DNA of 34,712 nucleotides from Ascoidea tarda (nom. inval.) (GCA_030560485.1 JAKTTS010000114.1:1-34712), one strand, 5' to 3'; positions 10,076-19,223 are shown, numbered from the stretch's first letter. The notes: generated from the letters alone by a model not told the origin. Numbers and translations: made by a program.

Positions 10076-10079
10076 CACA

Positions 10080-10150
10080 TGCGTAAGCCCGGAATCGAAC
10101 CGGGAGCCCAACGATGGCAACGTTGAATTTTACCATTAAACCACTTACGC
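10080..10150 (-). tRNA. tRNA-Gly (anticodon GCC)
   Basis: On the minus strand the gene reads GCGTAAGTGGTTTAATGG at the 5' end, and the acceptor stem pairs GCGTAAG with CTTACGC. The discriminator base is A (10080). The anticodon GCC lies at 10116-10118 in a seven-base loop on a CAACG/CGTTG stem. The T arm reads CCCGGTTCGATTCCGGG, which is a perfect B box. There is no intron. TTTT and TTTTT runs on the minus strand at 10072-10075 and 10066-10070 serve as RNA polymerase III terminator. It is nearly identical in layout to S. cerevisiae tRNA-Gly(GCC), 71 nt without CCA. Confidence 0.97.
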
Positions 10151-10519
10151 TTTAGATATTTGACAAGAAGTTGAAAATATATAAAGAGCTCTTATCTCTT
10201 AAATAGTTTTTTTCGTCTTTTTTTGTGCAACTAAGGCTGACTTGTTTTTTTTGTTTTGTTTTTAACTATTTCTGAATGCTTTTAGAGCGTTTGGCTCAAA
10301 ACCAGCTTTGTTGGCAACGTTGGTCCACTATACTATACTCAGTGCTGAAGAAGCTCTTCCATTCCGGTACCGGTTTTCCATTCCAAGATACTTCCGGCGT
10401 TGATCCGACCTGGCGCGGAAATCCCCTATTTGGTGGCTCTGATGCACATTTGAGAAGTGTCAACTTCTTAGATGTGAATAGAAAGATATCTCTGTAGTTG
10501 AAAAGCTAAATATTGAAAG

Positions 10520-11141
10520 ATGCCTGTATGTATGGTCTGGTAAATCGCTTTAATCTTCATTTATATGGGGCTTTCAAAGTCGGGAATGTCAATTGTTACT
10601 GACAAATTATTTTCAGGCATATAACTCGACGTTTTTTTCCGAAGAAGCTGAATCAGGTAGAATAGTTGGAAATTTTGCTATATTGCCAATTCGTACTAAA
10701 TTTAGAGGTCCATCGTATTCAACAAATTCGGACTATGACATTATTGATGAAATTCTAGATTTGTTTCGTCCAAATTCCTTTTTCAGAAATTTTGAAATCA
10801 AGAGCAATTCAGATAGAACATTAATTTACGGGATTTTATATGTATCGTCGTGTCTCAATAAATTAAATAAAAGGATCACTAGAAGTGAAGCTGTTAGGGT
10901 TTTAAACAATTTTGCTCTAGAGGACTTCAGTGTGCCTGGAGACCCAAACTTCCCATTAAACACTGTTTTCAATGGTCCTCAAAATAGAAATGATTATGAT
11001 TTATTGAGAGGTTATATTCAGCAATTCAGACAGGAATTGGGCGATAGATTGATTACTATCTTATATAAAAATAATGCCTCTCAACCCGATAAGTTCTGGC
11101 TAGCATTGTCCAAAAGAAGATTTATGAACAAGTCGTTATAG
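10520..11141 (+). CDS. ARC18: Arp2/3 complex subunit 3 (ARPC3/p21, Arc18), one intron
   Basis: Exon 1 is only ATGCCT (10520-10525). The intron runs 10526-10616 (91 nt) with donor GTATGT, branch-point-like TACTGAC at 10597-10603 and acceptor TTTTCAG. Exon 2 is 10617-11141. The joined protein is 176 residues and begins MPAYNSTFF, the canonical MPAYHS-type start of ARPC3. Family signatures follow: IVGNFAILPIRTKFRGP, DYDIIDEILDLFRPNSFFRNFEI, LIYGILYVSSCL and a C-terminal DKFWLALSKRRFM. The length matches the family (about 178). ARPC3 is a structural subunit of the Arp2/3 complex that nucleates branched actin at cortical patches during endocytosis. Without the 6-nt exon the ORF has no suitable start, so the splice is well supported. 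Confidence 0.95.
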
Positions 11142-11213
11142 AGCTACTGCTGTGTTTTCTTCAATATATGTTTAGTGAGTTATGATTTTCGTGCTTTGAT
11201 AGCATCTTTTTGG

Positions 11214-11260
11214 ACCCGCATTTTTGGCGATTCTGTAGCACATGTGTATCACATGCGGGT
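11214..11260. repeat. 8-bp inverted repeat ACCCGCAT...ATGCGGGT
   Basis: ACCCGCAT (11214-11221) is repeated in inverted form as ATGCGGGT (11253-11260) with a 31-nt loop that contains CACATGTG. It lies between the stop of ARC18 and the start of COX14, both on the plus strand. It could be a binding site for a dimeric factor in the COX14 promoter or a hairpin in the ARC18 3' end. Function is inferred only from position. Confidence 0.4.
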
Positions 11261-11397
11261 TTTGAGATTCTCTTTTTTCAAACTCCTCGCATTTGAGCAT
11301 CTTCTTCAAAAGCACCAAAGGCATCAAAAGCAGTGGAAATCCCTCGACAAACACCAGAACTTACTCTTCACAACACAACTAGATACAGCAATTCAAA

Positions 11398-11601
11398 ATG
11401 GCAAAATATCAATGGTATATGACTGCAATGGATGTCAGTCACAGATTGTTCCTTTACACTCTTCTTGGTGGATCTCTTTATATGGTTGGAGGTTTTGCCT
11501 ATACTTCTTTTGTCACAAGTTCCCAAAATAAAAAGAAAATAGAGCAATACGTTGATGAGCACAAAAAAGAACAAGCTGTTTTGGAATTGCCCAAAAATTG
11601 A
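11398..11601 (+). CDS. COX14: Cytochrome c oxidase assembly protein Cox14
   Basis: This 67-residue protein starts MAKYQWYMTAMDVSHRL, which lines up with the S. cerevisiae Cox14 N-terminus (MSKYAWYTRVTDTLHRL, from memory). It then has the single membrane segment (about 18-38) with the family core LLGGSLYMVGGFAYT, and a charged hydrophilic tail. S. cerevisiae Cox14 is 70 residues. Cox14 is a mitochondrial inner membrane protein that binds newly made Cox1 with Coa3/Mss51 and couples COX1 translation to complex IV assembly. There is no cleavable presequence, as expected for this family. An inverted repeat lies about 140 bp upstream. No intron is needed. Confidence 0.9.
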   Translation: MAKYQWYMTAMDVSHRLFLYTLLGGSLYMVGGFAYTSFVTSSQNKKKIEQYVDEHKKEQAVLELPKN

Positions 11602-11979
11602 ATCCAAGGTTTTTCTACAATCGGCATAATTCTATCAACTCTTTTTCTCGATAAAATATATTTCTTTGTTTTTGTTTTTTTTGTGTTCTTTGTGTTTTAA
11701 TTTATTTTATTTGATGTTATTTTTTAAGGTTCTTTGGTTGTTTACTTTAAAATTCCTGATAAATAATCTAGGTGAAATGCTTATCTGTAACCATCTAGTT
11801 CCTGTATTTAGTTTATAATTATAATTTATAATTCTCAATATAAATCACTTTCACTGTAAAGAAACCAACTACTTGGGACAGCTTTTCCTTTTTCGGAATG
11901 ATGATATAAAAGCAAGAAATTTCATTTCGGATTAGAATTTTTGGCAGATCAAGTATCAACTCATAAGTTTCATTAGAAA

Positions 11980-13078
11980 ATGGGGGTATGATATTGTGTA
12001 TATATTAGTATATATATAGTGCTCAAGATTTTTATTGAATAATAAAAGCTAACAAGTTTTTTTTCTTTAGAACGACGGAGGTTCAATTGTCAAAAGATCT
12101 GATCTAGTTAAACAACAATCAAATAAAATAACTGAGGATGTATTTTTAAGACAGAAATATAATCAAATATTGAAATATAAATTATGTTTTATGAGTTTAA
12201 AACCATTGAATTTGCCCATATTAAGTGATTATAAAGGAAGTTTATACAATAAAGACATTATTTTACAATATTTGATCAATATAAAATTGGGAAAAACTCA
12301 AGAAAATGAAAAAATTGTACAAAATAAAGATCAAGATTTTTCTCATATTTCCTCATTAAATGATTTAGTTGAATTAAATATTAATGAAAATAAGAATGAG
12401 GGCAATGATGATGATAACAACAATAATAATAGTAATAGTAATAGTAACAATAATGGTAATAGTAACAGTAACAATAATAATTTGATAATCAAATGTCCCA
12501 TATCAAATTTTGAATTGGGATCAGTTGTATCGATTAATAGACACTTAAATTTTTTTTATTTTGCTGAATGTGGATGTTTATTAAATGATTATTTGATGAA
12601 AGAAAACCTAATTAATTTAAATTGGAATGACGAAAATGATTTATTTAATTATAAAAGATATTTAGATAAATTATACAATATGAAAGATGATGAATTGGCC
12701 AAATTTAAAATAAAGATTTTAAATTGTATCAAAACAATATATACTAATCTAAATGGCAACGAAATTGGTAATTTTGATGAAAAAAAGATTAATATATGTC
12801 CCAATTGTCAAAAATTAATATCGCCATATAACATTATAAAAATATGTTTGGTTGATTCCAAAGAGGATCAAAAGTTATTAAATAAAAGAATGGAGTATTT
12901 GAAGTTAGTTGGTTTAAATCATTCATTAAATCCCATGAAAAAAAGAAAAAAAAACAATAAAGATAAAGACTCTAAATCTAAGAATTCATCTAAAGTTAAT
13001 AAAGTTAATAAAGTTAATAAAGTAAGTAAAGTAAGTAAAGTAAGTAAAGTTAAAAAAATTAGCAAAAAAAAAGTATGA
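11980..13078 (+). CDS. RTF2: Replication termination factor 2 (Rtf2) family protein, one intron
   Basis: Exon 1 is ATGGGG (11980-11985). The intron is 11986-12070 (85 nt; donor GTATGA, branch GCTAAC at 12048-12053, acceptor TTTCTTTAG). Exon 2 is 12071-13078. The joined protein (337 residues) begins MGNDGGSIVKRSDLVK, the near-invariant Rtf2 N-terminus (MGNDGGSIP.R.ELVK). The family's RING-like domain is visible as IIKCPISNFELGS, then ECGCLL, and later ICPNCQKLIS followed by PYNIIKI. An Asn/Ser run interrupts the domain at about residues 112-140. The C-terminus is a Lys-rich tail with NKV/SKV repeats. Rtf2 acts in nuclear replication: in S. pombe it stabilises stalled forks at RTS1 and it has been linked to splicing. 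S. cerevisiae lacks it, so its presence is informative about lineage. Confidence 0.92.
12992..13050 (+). repeat. 9-bp tandem coding repeat in the RTF2 C-terminus
   Basis: Three copies of AAAGTTAAT are followed by three copies of AAAGTAAGT, encoding KVN repeats and then KVS repeats in the Lys-rich tail. The two sub-arrays differ by a two-base change, consistent with stepwise duplication. Note that each second-type unit contains a GTAAGT, a potential donor site. Confidence 0.8.
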
Positions 13079-13551
13079 AAAAAATTGAAAAAAGTTGAAT
13101 ATTTAAATATTTTAAAATTTTAAATATTTAATAATTAAATAATATTAATGAGTTAACTGTAAATATATGTATTAAAATTCTTTTGAAACAAAACTTTTAT
13201 TTTATTATTTTGTTATTTTTTTTTTTTATCTTTTGAAATTATCATATGAAAAAGAAAAAGATTAACCCAATGAATGTGTAAAGTATATCGGTGAATAAAA
13301 AACAAAAAAAGACAAATTGAAAGAATGAATGGATAAAAGACGCAGCTGAAAAAAAATGGAGTTGCAAAAAAAACTATTAAAAAATGATAAAGATAATGAA
13401 TTGAAAAAGAAATTAAAAGAAATAAAGAGAAATAAAAAGCATGAATATATGAAGGAAAGTGAGATTTGAACAGAATAAAATGAAATAAGATAAAATTGAA
13501 AAGAAAGAAAAAAAAAAAAAAAAAATTGTATTTTTGATATAATTATAACAA
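13079..13551. other. Intergenic region between convergent RTF2 and SKG1-like genes
   Basis: This stretch separates two gene 3' ends. It is AT-rich and contains A-runs (for example 13510-13525) and TATATAT-like polyadenylation efficiency elements. I see no ORF or RNA gene in it. Confidence 0.5.
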
Positions 13552-14643
13552 TTAAGAACTAGGATACTGTTTTAGCATTTTAATGTAATCCAATTGAGAA
13601 GGTGATTTGTGAATTTGATGAGGGTCAAGAGTGGGAGTTGTGTTGATATCGTTGTTATTATCATTGTTATTAGGAAAGTTATTAGGAGAGTTATTATTTG
13701 TAATTGGAGAGGAGGTTAATTCTGAGGATGAAGAGTCAGAAGATAGAGAGATTTCTGTTTGAGCTTGAGGATTGGGAGATAAATGGGGTTGATTTTCTTG
13801 AATTAGAGGAATGACTTTGTCATAAAAATCTTGAGAAGATCTGTTTGAATCTCTTTGGTTTAGTTTTGTTGATTTAAAATTGGGTAGATTTTTTTGGTTG
13901 GATGAGTTTCTTTTGTTTAATTGAAAAGATTGCAATTTTGAGGATTTGATTGAGTTGTTAATTGAGTGACGAGGAATGGAGGCTTTGGTTTCGTCATCAA
14001 AAGAAGATAGGGATTTATTGATTGAGCTGTAATTTTCGGGTGAGATGCTAAGATAATTTGAGTAATTGGTTGGGTCAGTTAGTGGGATTGAAGTGGTTGA
14101 GATTGTTGAGTCAGTTCGATAAGTTAGTTCATTTGATACTTGATTAGGTTCTTTATTCTTTGAATCGGTAGTATTTTCTTGGATGGTGGTGGTGATTTGA
14201 TTTTTATCATTAATTTCAATTGATTCTTTAATTTCGTTTGACTCACGAACAGTTTTCAAAGTTACAAATTCTTTTTCATTATCTGTGTTGAAATTGTTAT
14301 GATTTGTATTAATTTTGTTATTATTGTTTTTGAGGTTGTAATAGGTTCTATAATTTCTATATTTTGTTGAATTGTTATTGTTATTGTTATTGTTTTTATT
14401 GTTACTTTTATTGTTGTTATTTTTTATTTTTTTAGATAAGCTCGAGTTTTTTTTAATTTTAAGATCGTTCAAATTGTTGAAATTTATGTTATCGTCTATG
14501 TTATGAGCGAATTCTAAATCAATTTTGTTATCTTCGTTTTTCAAGTTTTTGTGATTGAGGTAGTACCACATAAAGACGATGAGTAGTAAAACAATAGTGG
14601 GAATACCCACAGCCAAACCAACAGCTAGTGATTGATTATCCAT
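13552..14643 (-). CDS. SKG1: Skg1/Aim20-like single-pass membrane protein
   Basis: The 363-residue protein has a very short N-terminal tail, one membrane segment at about residues 6-28 (AVGLAVGIPTIVLLLIVFMW) and a long Asn/Ser-rich cytoplasmic part. The AVG-AVGIP motif at the membrane segment and the later block FYDKVIPLIQE resemble S. cerevisiae Skg1 (SVAVGCAVGIPVG and YDQMVPVI, from memory). C-terminal LDYIKMLKQYP is a candidate for the conserved end of that family. Skg1 is a bud-site membrane protein with a role in wall polymer composition and genetic ties to cell wall integrity. The assignment rests on short motifs because most of the chain is low complexity. Shared upstream region with the divergent DUF2406 gene. 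Confidence 0.6.
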   Translation of the reverse strand: MDNQSLAVGLAVGIPTIVLLLIVFMWYYLNHKNLKNEDNKIDLEFAHNIDDNINFNNLNDLKIKKNSSLSKKIKNNNNKSNNKNNNNNNNNSTKYRNYRTYYNLKNNNNKINTNHNNFNTDNEKEFVTLKTVRESNEIKESIEINDKNQITTTIQENTTDSKNKEPNQVSNELTYRTDSTISTTSIPLTDPTNYSNYLSISPENYSSINKSLSSFDDETKASIPRHSINNSIKSSKLQSFQLNKRNSSNQKNLPNFKSTKLNQRDSNRSSQDFYDKVIPLIQENQPHLSPNPQAQTEISLSSDSSSSELTSSPITNNNSPNNFPNNNDNNNDINTTPTLDPHQIHKSPSQLDYIKMLKQYPSS

Positions 14644-15945
14644 TATATAAATGCTTCAGGCGAGAGCAGATTAGGTTGGGATATAATTAAATTGGGATAA
14701 GTGAATAAGAGAGCGAATTAAATTCAGAAGAAGAGAGACTGTTGAAAACAATTAAAAATAAAACTTAGAGCGAACGAAATCGAATGAAGCCAAATAAAGC
14801 CAGATAAAACCAAATAAAACCGAAAGATTATGGAAGCAGAGACAGTAATAGCGACAAGAACAAAAATAGAAGAGGTGGACCCAGAAGGCTAGGTATTAAA
14901 CATTGACAAAGAATTGAGAAGTGTTGAAATGGCAGAGGTATAAAAGAAAGGTATAAAAGACTCCAAGAGGAACGGTATAAAAGGCACAAAAGGTATAAAA
15001 GGTATAAATAGTGCGCCTGTTTTTCTCAGCTTCGTCTTATGGTAAAACGAAGAAAAGATGAAATTTGCATCGTGCGGCCGAGTTGCGGAAGGGTCCAAAA
15101 ATGAGGCTAGAACAGCTCCACACGGAGCAGCAGCAACGGAGACGGAGCAGCACAGGAAGGAAAAACAGGCGAAAAAGAAGACGCACCCAACAAAGCACCA
15201 CCGACCCCCGACACACCGGGGTCGTCTAAGCCGGCAGGCGCAATCCGGGATCTGTCCAAAGCAGAGCCGAAGTCAGCCCGTCTCTGCAGCCGCACTGTCC
15301 CTCTACAAGAGGGCCTGCGGTGCTTGGCCCGAATTAGCAGGCCTCGGGAGCAGCGCACAGCCCCTCTCCCGCTGCACAGGAGCCGGCGCTGAAGCCGGCG
15401 CTGGAGTGTGCTTGCGGCACAAGCATGACACACACGTGTGGGCGACACGCCGGGAATACAAAGGGGAGCACGGGAGCAACGCGTGCCGAGCCGCTAAGCA
15501 AACAAAGCAGGACCAAGTGGGTTATGAGAATAAGTTTGCTCACGTGTACAAACAGTGATGGAGGGATGAGAGAGCACAAGAGAGTACCAAACTCTACGAA
15601 AGAGGTGCGAAAGAGAGCGAAGGTCAGTGAAGGAGTGAAAGACCTGGAAAGCTGGAAAGAGTTGGAAAGAGTTGGAAAGAGTTGGGAGAGATGAAAAAAG
15701 CTGGAAAAGTTCTTTTTTCTCTAAACTTAGATCTCCTCTCTGAAATGATATAAACCCACAGATTTCCACCTTTTCTCTAACTCTTCTCATCTGTAGACTG
15801 TAGTTACTTTGCGTTACACTATTCCCTTTCAGCAATTGATTCCATTCGTTATCGTTACATAGTACTCTTCTTTTGTGTTTTTGTCTTTTTTTTTACTTCT
15901 CACTTGTCACCACTCTCTTTAACCCCGTAACCAATTAGACCAACA
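14644..15945. other. Divergent promoter region with GC-rich island and CACGTG sites
   Basis: This 1.3-kb interval lies between the SKG1-like gene (-) and the DUF2406 gene (+). In order it holds AT-rich DNA, the GGTATAAA array (14938-15010), a GC-rich island (about 15060-15500) and a purine-rich segment of AAAGAGTTGG repeats (about 15640-15690). The island contains a direct repeat GCCGGCGCT at 15382-15390 and 15394-15402, and CACGTG at 15433-15438. A second CACGTG lies at 15541-15546. A TATA element (ATATAAAC, about 15748) sits 200 bp before the DUF2406 start. ORFs in the island (up to 166 codons at 15058-15558) are Ala/Arg/Gln/Lys-rich and unlike neighbouring genes. Confidence 0.5.
14938..15010 (+). 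promoter_or_regulatory. Array of five GGTATAAA boxes
   Basis: GGTATAAA occurs at 14938, 14951, 14975, 14993 and 15001, mostly as GGTATAAAAG, all in the same orientation. The units are irregularly spaced (8 to 24 nt). TATAAAAG is a consensus TATA box. The nearest downstream ATG is at 15058, and the DUF2406 start is 930 bp away. Confidence 0.6.
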
Positions 15946-16476
15946 ATGCATTTCAGAAAGAAGTCAACTGCCTCCACTGTTTCTTCCAAAAACATCAAGC
16001 TAACCAAAAAGGATGCTGAAAATTTCAAAATGAGAACTGGTAATGTTCATGATCCAATCTTATCTGCTGTCAATGAAGCTCAGCCATTTGAACAGGCAAA
16101 CGATGGTTTCAACCAAACCAATCAGCAGCTAGGTTTGGCCTACATGGCTAAAACTGGCAATTTGAAGGATTCCTTTGGTAATCAGATCACTACTCCAGAT
16201 ATTTCAAATCCAACTAGATCAAAAGATGAAAGACCCTTGGATACAATCAAGAGCTTCGAATATGCCATCACTGGTGACACCTATTTCAAATCAAATTTGG
16301 AGACTCCAATCTATGGTTGGAATGTCAGACCAAACTTTCCTCTTTTTACAAATGGTAATCCATATGCAAACAATAATAATAAAGAACCACAGGTTGTTTA
16401 TAAACCCAAACTCGATTCAAACACCAATCAACCAAAGAAAAAGAAAAGAGGTTTCTTCCGAAGAAGAAGAAACTAA
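15946..16476 (+). CDS. DUF2406 family protein (Ymr295c-like)
   Basis: The 176-residue protein carries the two blocks I associate with fungal DUF2406 proteins: DPILSAVNEAQPFEQA near residues 36-51 and RSKDERPLDTIKSFEYAITGD near 85-105. S. cerevisiae members are YMR295C and YGR273C. The protein has no membrane segment. It ends in a strongly basic tail (KKKKRGFFRRRR) that could bind acidic lipids or act as a nuclear signal. The start context (CAACAATG) is good. Codon use is rich in preferred yeast codons (for example AAG, GGT, TCC, ACT), suggesting a well expressed gene, in keeping with an upstream region rich in promoter-like elements. The molecular function of the family is not established. 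Confidence 0.75.
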   Translation: MHFRKKSTASTVSSKNIKLTKKDAENFKMRTGNVHDPILSAVNEAQPFEQANDGFNQTNQQLGLAYMAKTGNLKDSFGNQITTPDISNPTRSKDERPLDTIKSFEYAITGDTYFKSNLETPIYGWNVRPNFPLFTNGNPYANNNNKEPQVVYKPKLDSNTNQPKKKKRGFFRRRRN

Positions 16477-17073
16477 TCAATCAATCAATCCTTTCTGTTC
16501 AATTCAATTCTATTTTTATGTTATTTTATTTTGTTTTACTAATTATTTTCTATCAATGGTGGTGTTATGAACTATATATGTTATTCTTTGGTTTTATATT
16601 ATATTTGTTTTTATTGTTTATTGTTTATTCTTTACTCGTATTCGTTTTATCCTTTTCATTCTCTTTATTCCCTTTATCTTTATTCTCTTTACACTATTCC
16701 TACTCTTTCCTTTTTTAGTGCCCAAAATACAAGATTACCACAGTCAACGTCACTTTCCCTGCTCATATTGCAATTGCTCATCACTACACACCACACATAC
16801 CATACATAACACATACATAACACATACATAACACATACATAACACATTCATTTTATTATCCCATCCCTTTCAAAATAAAACTTGTCTTTTTCTTACATAC
16901 TTACATATCATACTTACATGTGTATCTATTATATATACAGCAGTTTATGCATATATTATACATGGTAATATTTTTGGATTTCCCGATTTAGTATACAATT
17001 TGCATTTATATATAATATCAAAAAAGAAGAAAAAAAACAAATAAAATTTATTAAAATTAATTATAAATTCACA
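16477..17073. other. Intergenic region between convergent DUF2406 and cyclin-like genes
   Basis: T-rich 3' flank of the DUF2406 gene followed by an 11-bp tandem repeat near 16793-16846 and several TATATA/TACATA motifs typical of yeast 3' ends. No gene seen. Confidence 0.5.
16793..16846. repeat. 11-bp tandem repeat (unit ACATACATAAC)
   Basis: About four and a half copies of ACATACATAAC lie in tandem with an extra CATAC at the left border. The array is in the shared 3' region of two convergent genes. Confidence 0.8.
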
Positions 17074-17483
17074 TTAATTTACATCAATCCTATTAAGAAT
17101 AGCTTGTTTAACTAATTTATTCAATTGAATCTTATACTCATTAATCCTATATTCATTGTTCTTAATCTCAAATTTAATATTGGATTTAGCTGTTAAACCC
17201 ATTTTATCAATCTCAATTAATGATAATCCAGTGATGATTGACCAATTTTTATTATCAATATCATTACCATTATTGTTATTGCAAATTCTATTAGAATAAA
17301 TTATCGATGATAATATAGTCTTTTTCAAATAATTCATATCATAATCAATACCATAGTTGTCGTTATAATCATTAATCAAAATCAATGAGATAATTAGCTC
17401 ATTTAATGTAATTCTCGTTCTTTTTAATAATTCAATCAAAAATTCATATAGTCCTTGAAAAATATTATTATTATTATTATTAT

Positions 17484-17515
<32 letters not shown>

Positions 17516-17955
17516 TTATTACTATTAGTATTATTAGTATATTTGGAAAACGATTTGGGCCTTATTTTAGCAATTAATCTATTAACTATTAATTTAACTA
17601 AAATGTTTATAACAATTTCTTTTTTGTTTGTGTTGATGGAGTTGATAAATTTATGGGAAGCGCTATTATCATAAAAACGGCTTTTATTTAGTGATGAATT
17701 TGATAAATAAGGTTGAGGGTATTTATTATTAGAATAATTATATTGATTATTAAAATTGTTTTCTAATTCATTTTTTATAACGTTTTCAATTCTAATGTCG
17801 ATATCAATATCGATATCTGATTCATAATCATAATCATAATCATAATCACAATCATAGTCAGAATCATTTTCTGTTTCTGTTTCGGTATCGGAACCTGATG
17901 ATAATTCTGGTATATCATCATAATTATCCGACTTTTTATCATAATAATAATTCAT
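17074..17955 (-). CDS. Cyclin-like protein, Pho85-cyclin (PCL) type
   Basis: The 293-residue protein has an acidic N-terminus (Asp/Tyr/Glu repeats, residues 1-55), a Thr10/Asn7 run (about 148-165) and a C-terminal half that reads as a cyclin box: FLIELLKRTRITLNELIISL, then YLKKTILSSIIYSNRIC, then NWSIITGLSLIEIDKMGLT. The last two match the Pcl pattern in which a helix ending in Lys/Asn-Arg is followed by W-x-K-I-S-G-L-x-x-x-E-I-N. This pattern defines cyclins that pair with the Pho85 kinase; Pcl5 and Clg1 are the closest in my memory. The repeat runs are DNA microsatellites (AGT/ATT at about 17468-17512). The assignment to cyclins is reasonable, to a specific Pcl it is not possible. Confidence 0.6.
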
Positions 17956-19061
17956 TGGTGAAAATTGTTTAAATTATATGAAAAAAAACAATAAAAAAAT
18001 AAAATGAAATAAAACACTCTCTTGTTGTTTTATTTTTTATAATATTTAAAGAATTTGATAATTGCCCAAGAAAGAAAATTTTATATTATCACTCAACCTT
18101 TTTACTAAAAAAGGGAAAACAGCTTAAAAGTGTGTTGGTGATAATATAAATAGTACGATTAATAACCTGTTGATTAACTTCTTAATATGACATTTTCAAA
18201 AAATAAAATAATTGATAAAATAGTAAAATAGTTGGATAATCAAGCGATAAAATGGTAAAATCAATAAAAGTGGAATTTGCAAATTTGAAAAAGCCAACTA
18301 GTGGACGTGGGCCAGTTGGTGTCTGTTGAAGAGGTCTGGGGACAATTATGCTGTGTATCTTTCCTGTCGAAGAATGGGCTTGCAACAGAAAAAACACCAG
18401 AAGAAAGCAGAAATGGTGGTATTTATACCTCTCTTTCACTGCCCCAGCTGTGAAATTGCAACACAATAGAAATGGCATCACTTCACTTTCCAGAACGCTT
18501 TCAAATGAGTCAAAGAAAAAACTGCAAAGACTCATTTTGCGCGCCCGCACAGCAGCGAACGCTCCTGCTGTTTCCTGCAAGAATGCTGTTTGTGCGGGGG
18601 CATATCTTTGTATCTCCTATTTATACCACGTGAAACTTACATATCACTTACGTAAACAAGGAAATGCTCCCGTTTGACCTAGGCCTGTTCCGCGCCGGGG
18701 GGCGAAATGTTAGTCATCCCAACTGTGCTGGAAACAGAGCAAAGGAACTATCATCAGAGAATAAGCAGTGAAATTGGATGTAGAATTAAGAGAAGAGTGA
18801 AAAGATAATTTGATTATGTCTATGTAAATGAGTCTTATCTACTACCTCCAGAGGTCTTGGGCAGTTTTGATCTTTTCTGTGTTGTTGTTTTTTCTGTCTT
18901 TTTTTTGTTTATTATTGTGATTCAATATGGGATTAACTATAATGTAAGATAGTGCAGTAAAATTGAACTGAACTAACTGAATTGAATCGAGAAAAAATAA
19001 TGAAAGTATTATTAATTTATAATGACTAATTTAGTGGCTATTGTATCTTTTAGAAGATAGG
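17956..19061. other. Upstream region of the cyclin-like gene with a short GC-rich island
   Basis: Positions 17956-18260 are AT-rich. Positions about 18540-18720 are GC-rich (for example TTCCGCGCCGGGGGGCG near 18690) and carry a CACGTG site at 18627-18632. A minus-strand ORF of 132 codons at 18182-18580 has unremarkable composition and no family features, so it is not called. Positions 18740-19060 are AT-rich 3' flank of the zinc microprotein gene. Confidence 0.45.
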
Positions 19062-19223
19062 TTACGGATTGGTAACAGTGTCTTCGCACTCATAACAAAC
19101 CATTTTGAATACTAGTTCACCATTTCTATAACGACTAAACTGTCTGTAATGTTTACAATTCAAGCAGATATTATTTTTGGTGAGATTTTTGCTTCCACAT
19201 TTATGACATATCCAGCTGGCCAT
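19062..19223 (-). CDS. 53-residue zinc-binding microprotein with three CxxC knuckles
   Basis: The ORF starts in a good context (AAAAATGG) and ends with TAA at 19062-19064. The protein begins MASWICHKCGSKNL and has Cys pairs at 6/9, 20/23 and 43/46. The first part, W-x-C-x2-C-x10-C-x2-C with Asn at 13, fits the pattern of a RanBP2-type zinc finger. The third pair (MVCYECED) would need another ligand partner or could join a shared site. The rest is basic and aromatic (KHYRQFSRYR). RanBP2 fingers bind single-stranded RNA or ubiquitin, so such a role is possible but only inferred. It is too small for most gene finders and overlaps a longer meaningless frame. I do not recognise a named homologue. 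Confidence 0.7.
   Translation of the reverse strand: MASWICHKCGSKNLTKNNICLNCKHYRQFSRYRNGELVFKMVCYECEDTVTNP

Larger units (their letters stand above)
9326..10079. other. 3' flank of the Rho1 GEF gene with a trinucleotide repeat
   Basis: This region is strongly T-rich on the plus strand. It holds the trinucleotide array at 9363-9475 and otherwise AT-rich DNA with no ORF of note. The right end is the terminator region of the minus-strand tRNA gene (A-runs at 10066-10075, read as T-runs on the minus strand). Confidence 0.5.

Noticed and set aside
10276-10497. 73-codon ORF ending 22 bp before the ARC18 start
   Set aside because: No family features, and it lies where the ARC18 promoter and 5'UTR must be. 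The frame is open mainly because the DNA here is GC-richer.
18182-18580. 132-codon minus-strand ORF
   Set aside because: No motif, and it consists of promoter DNA of the cyclin-like gene; the opposite strand is open too.
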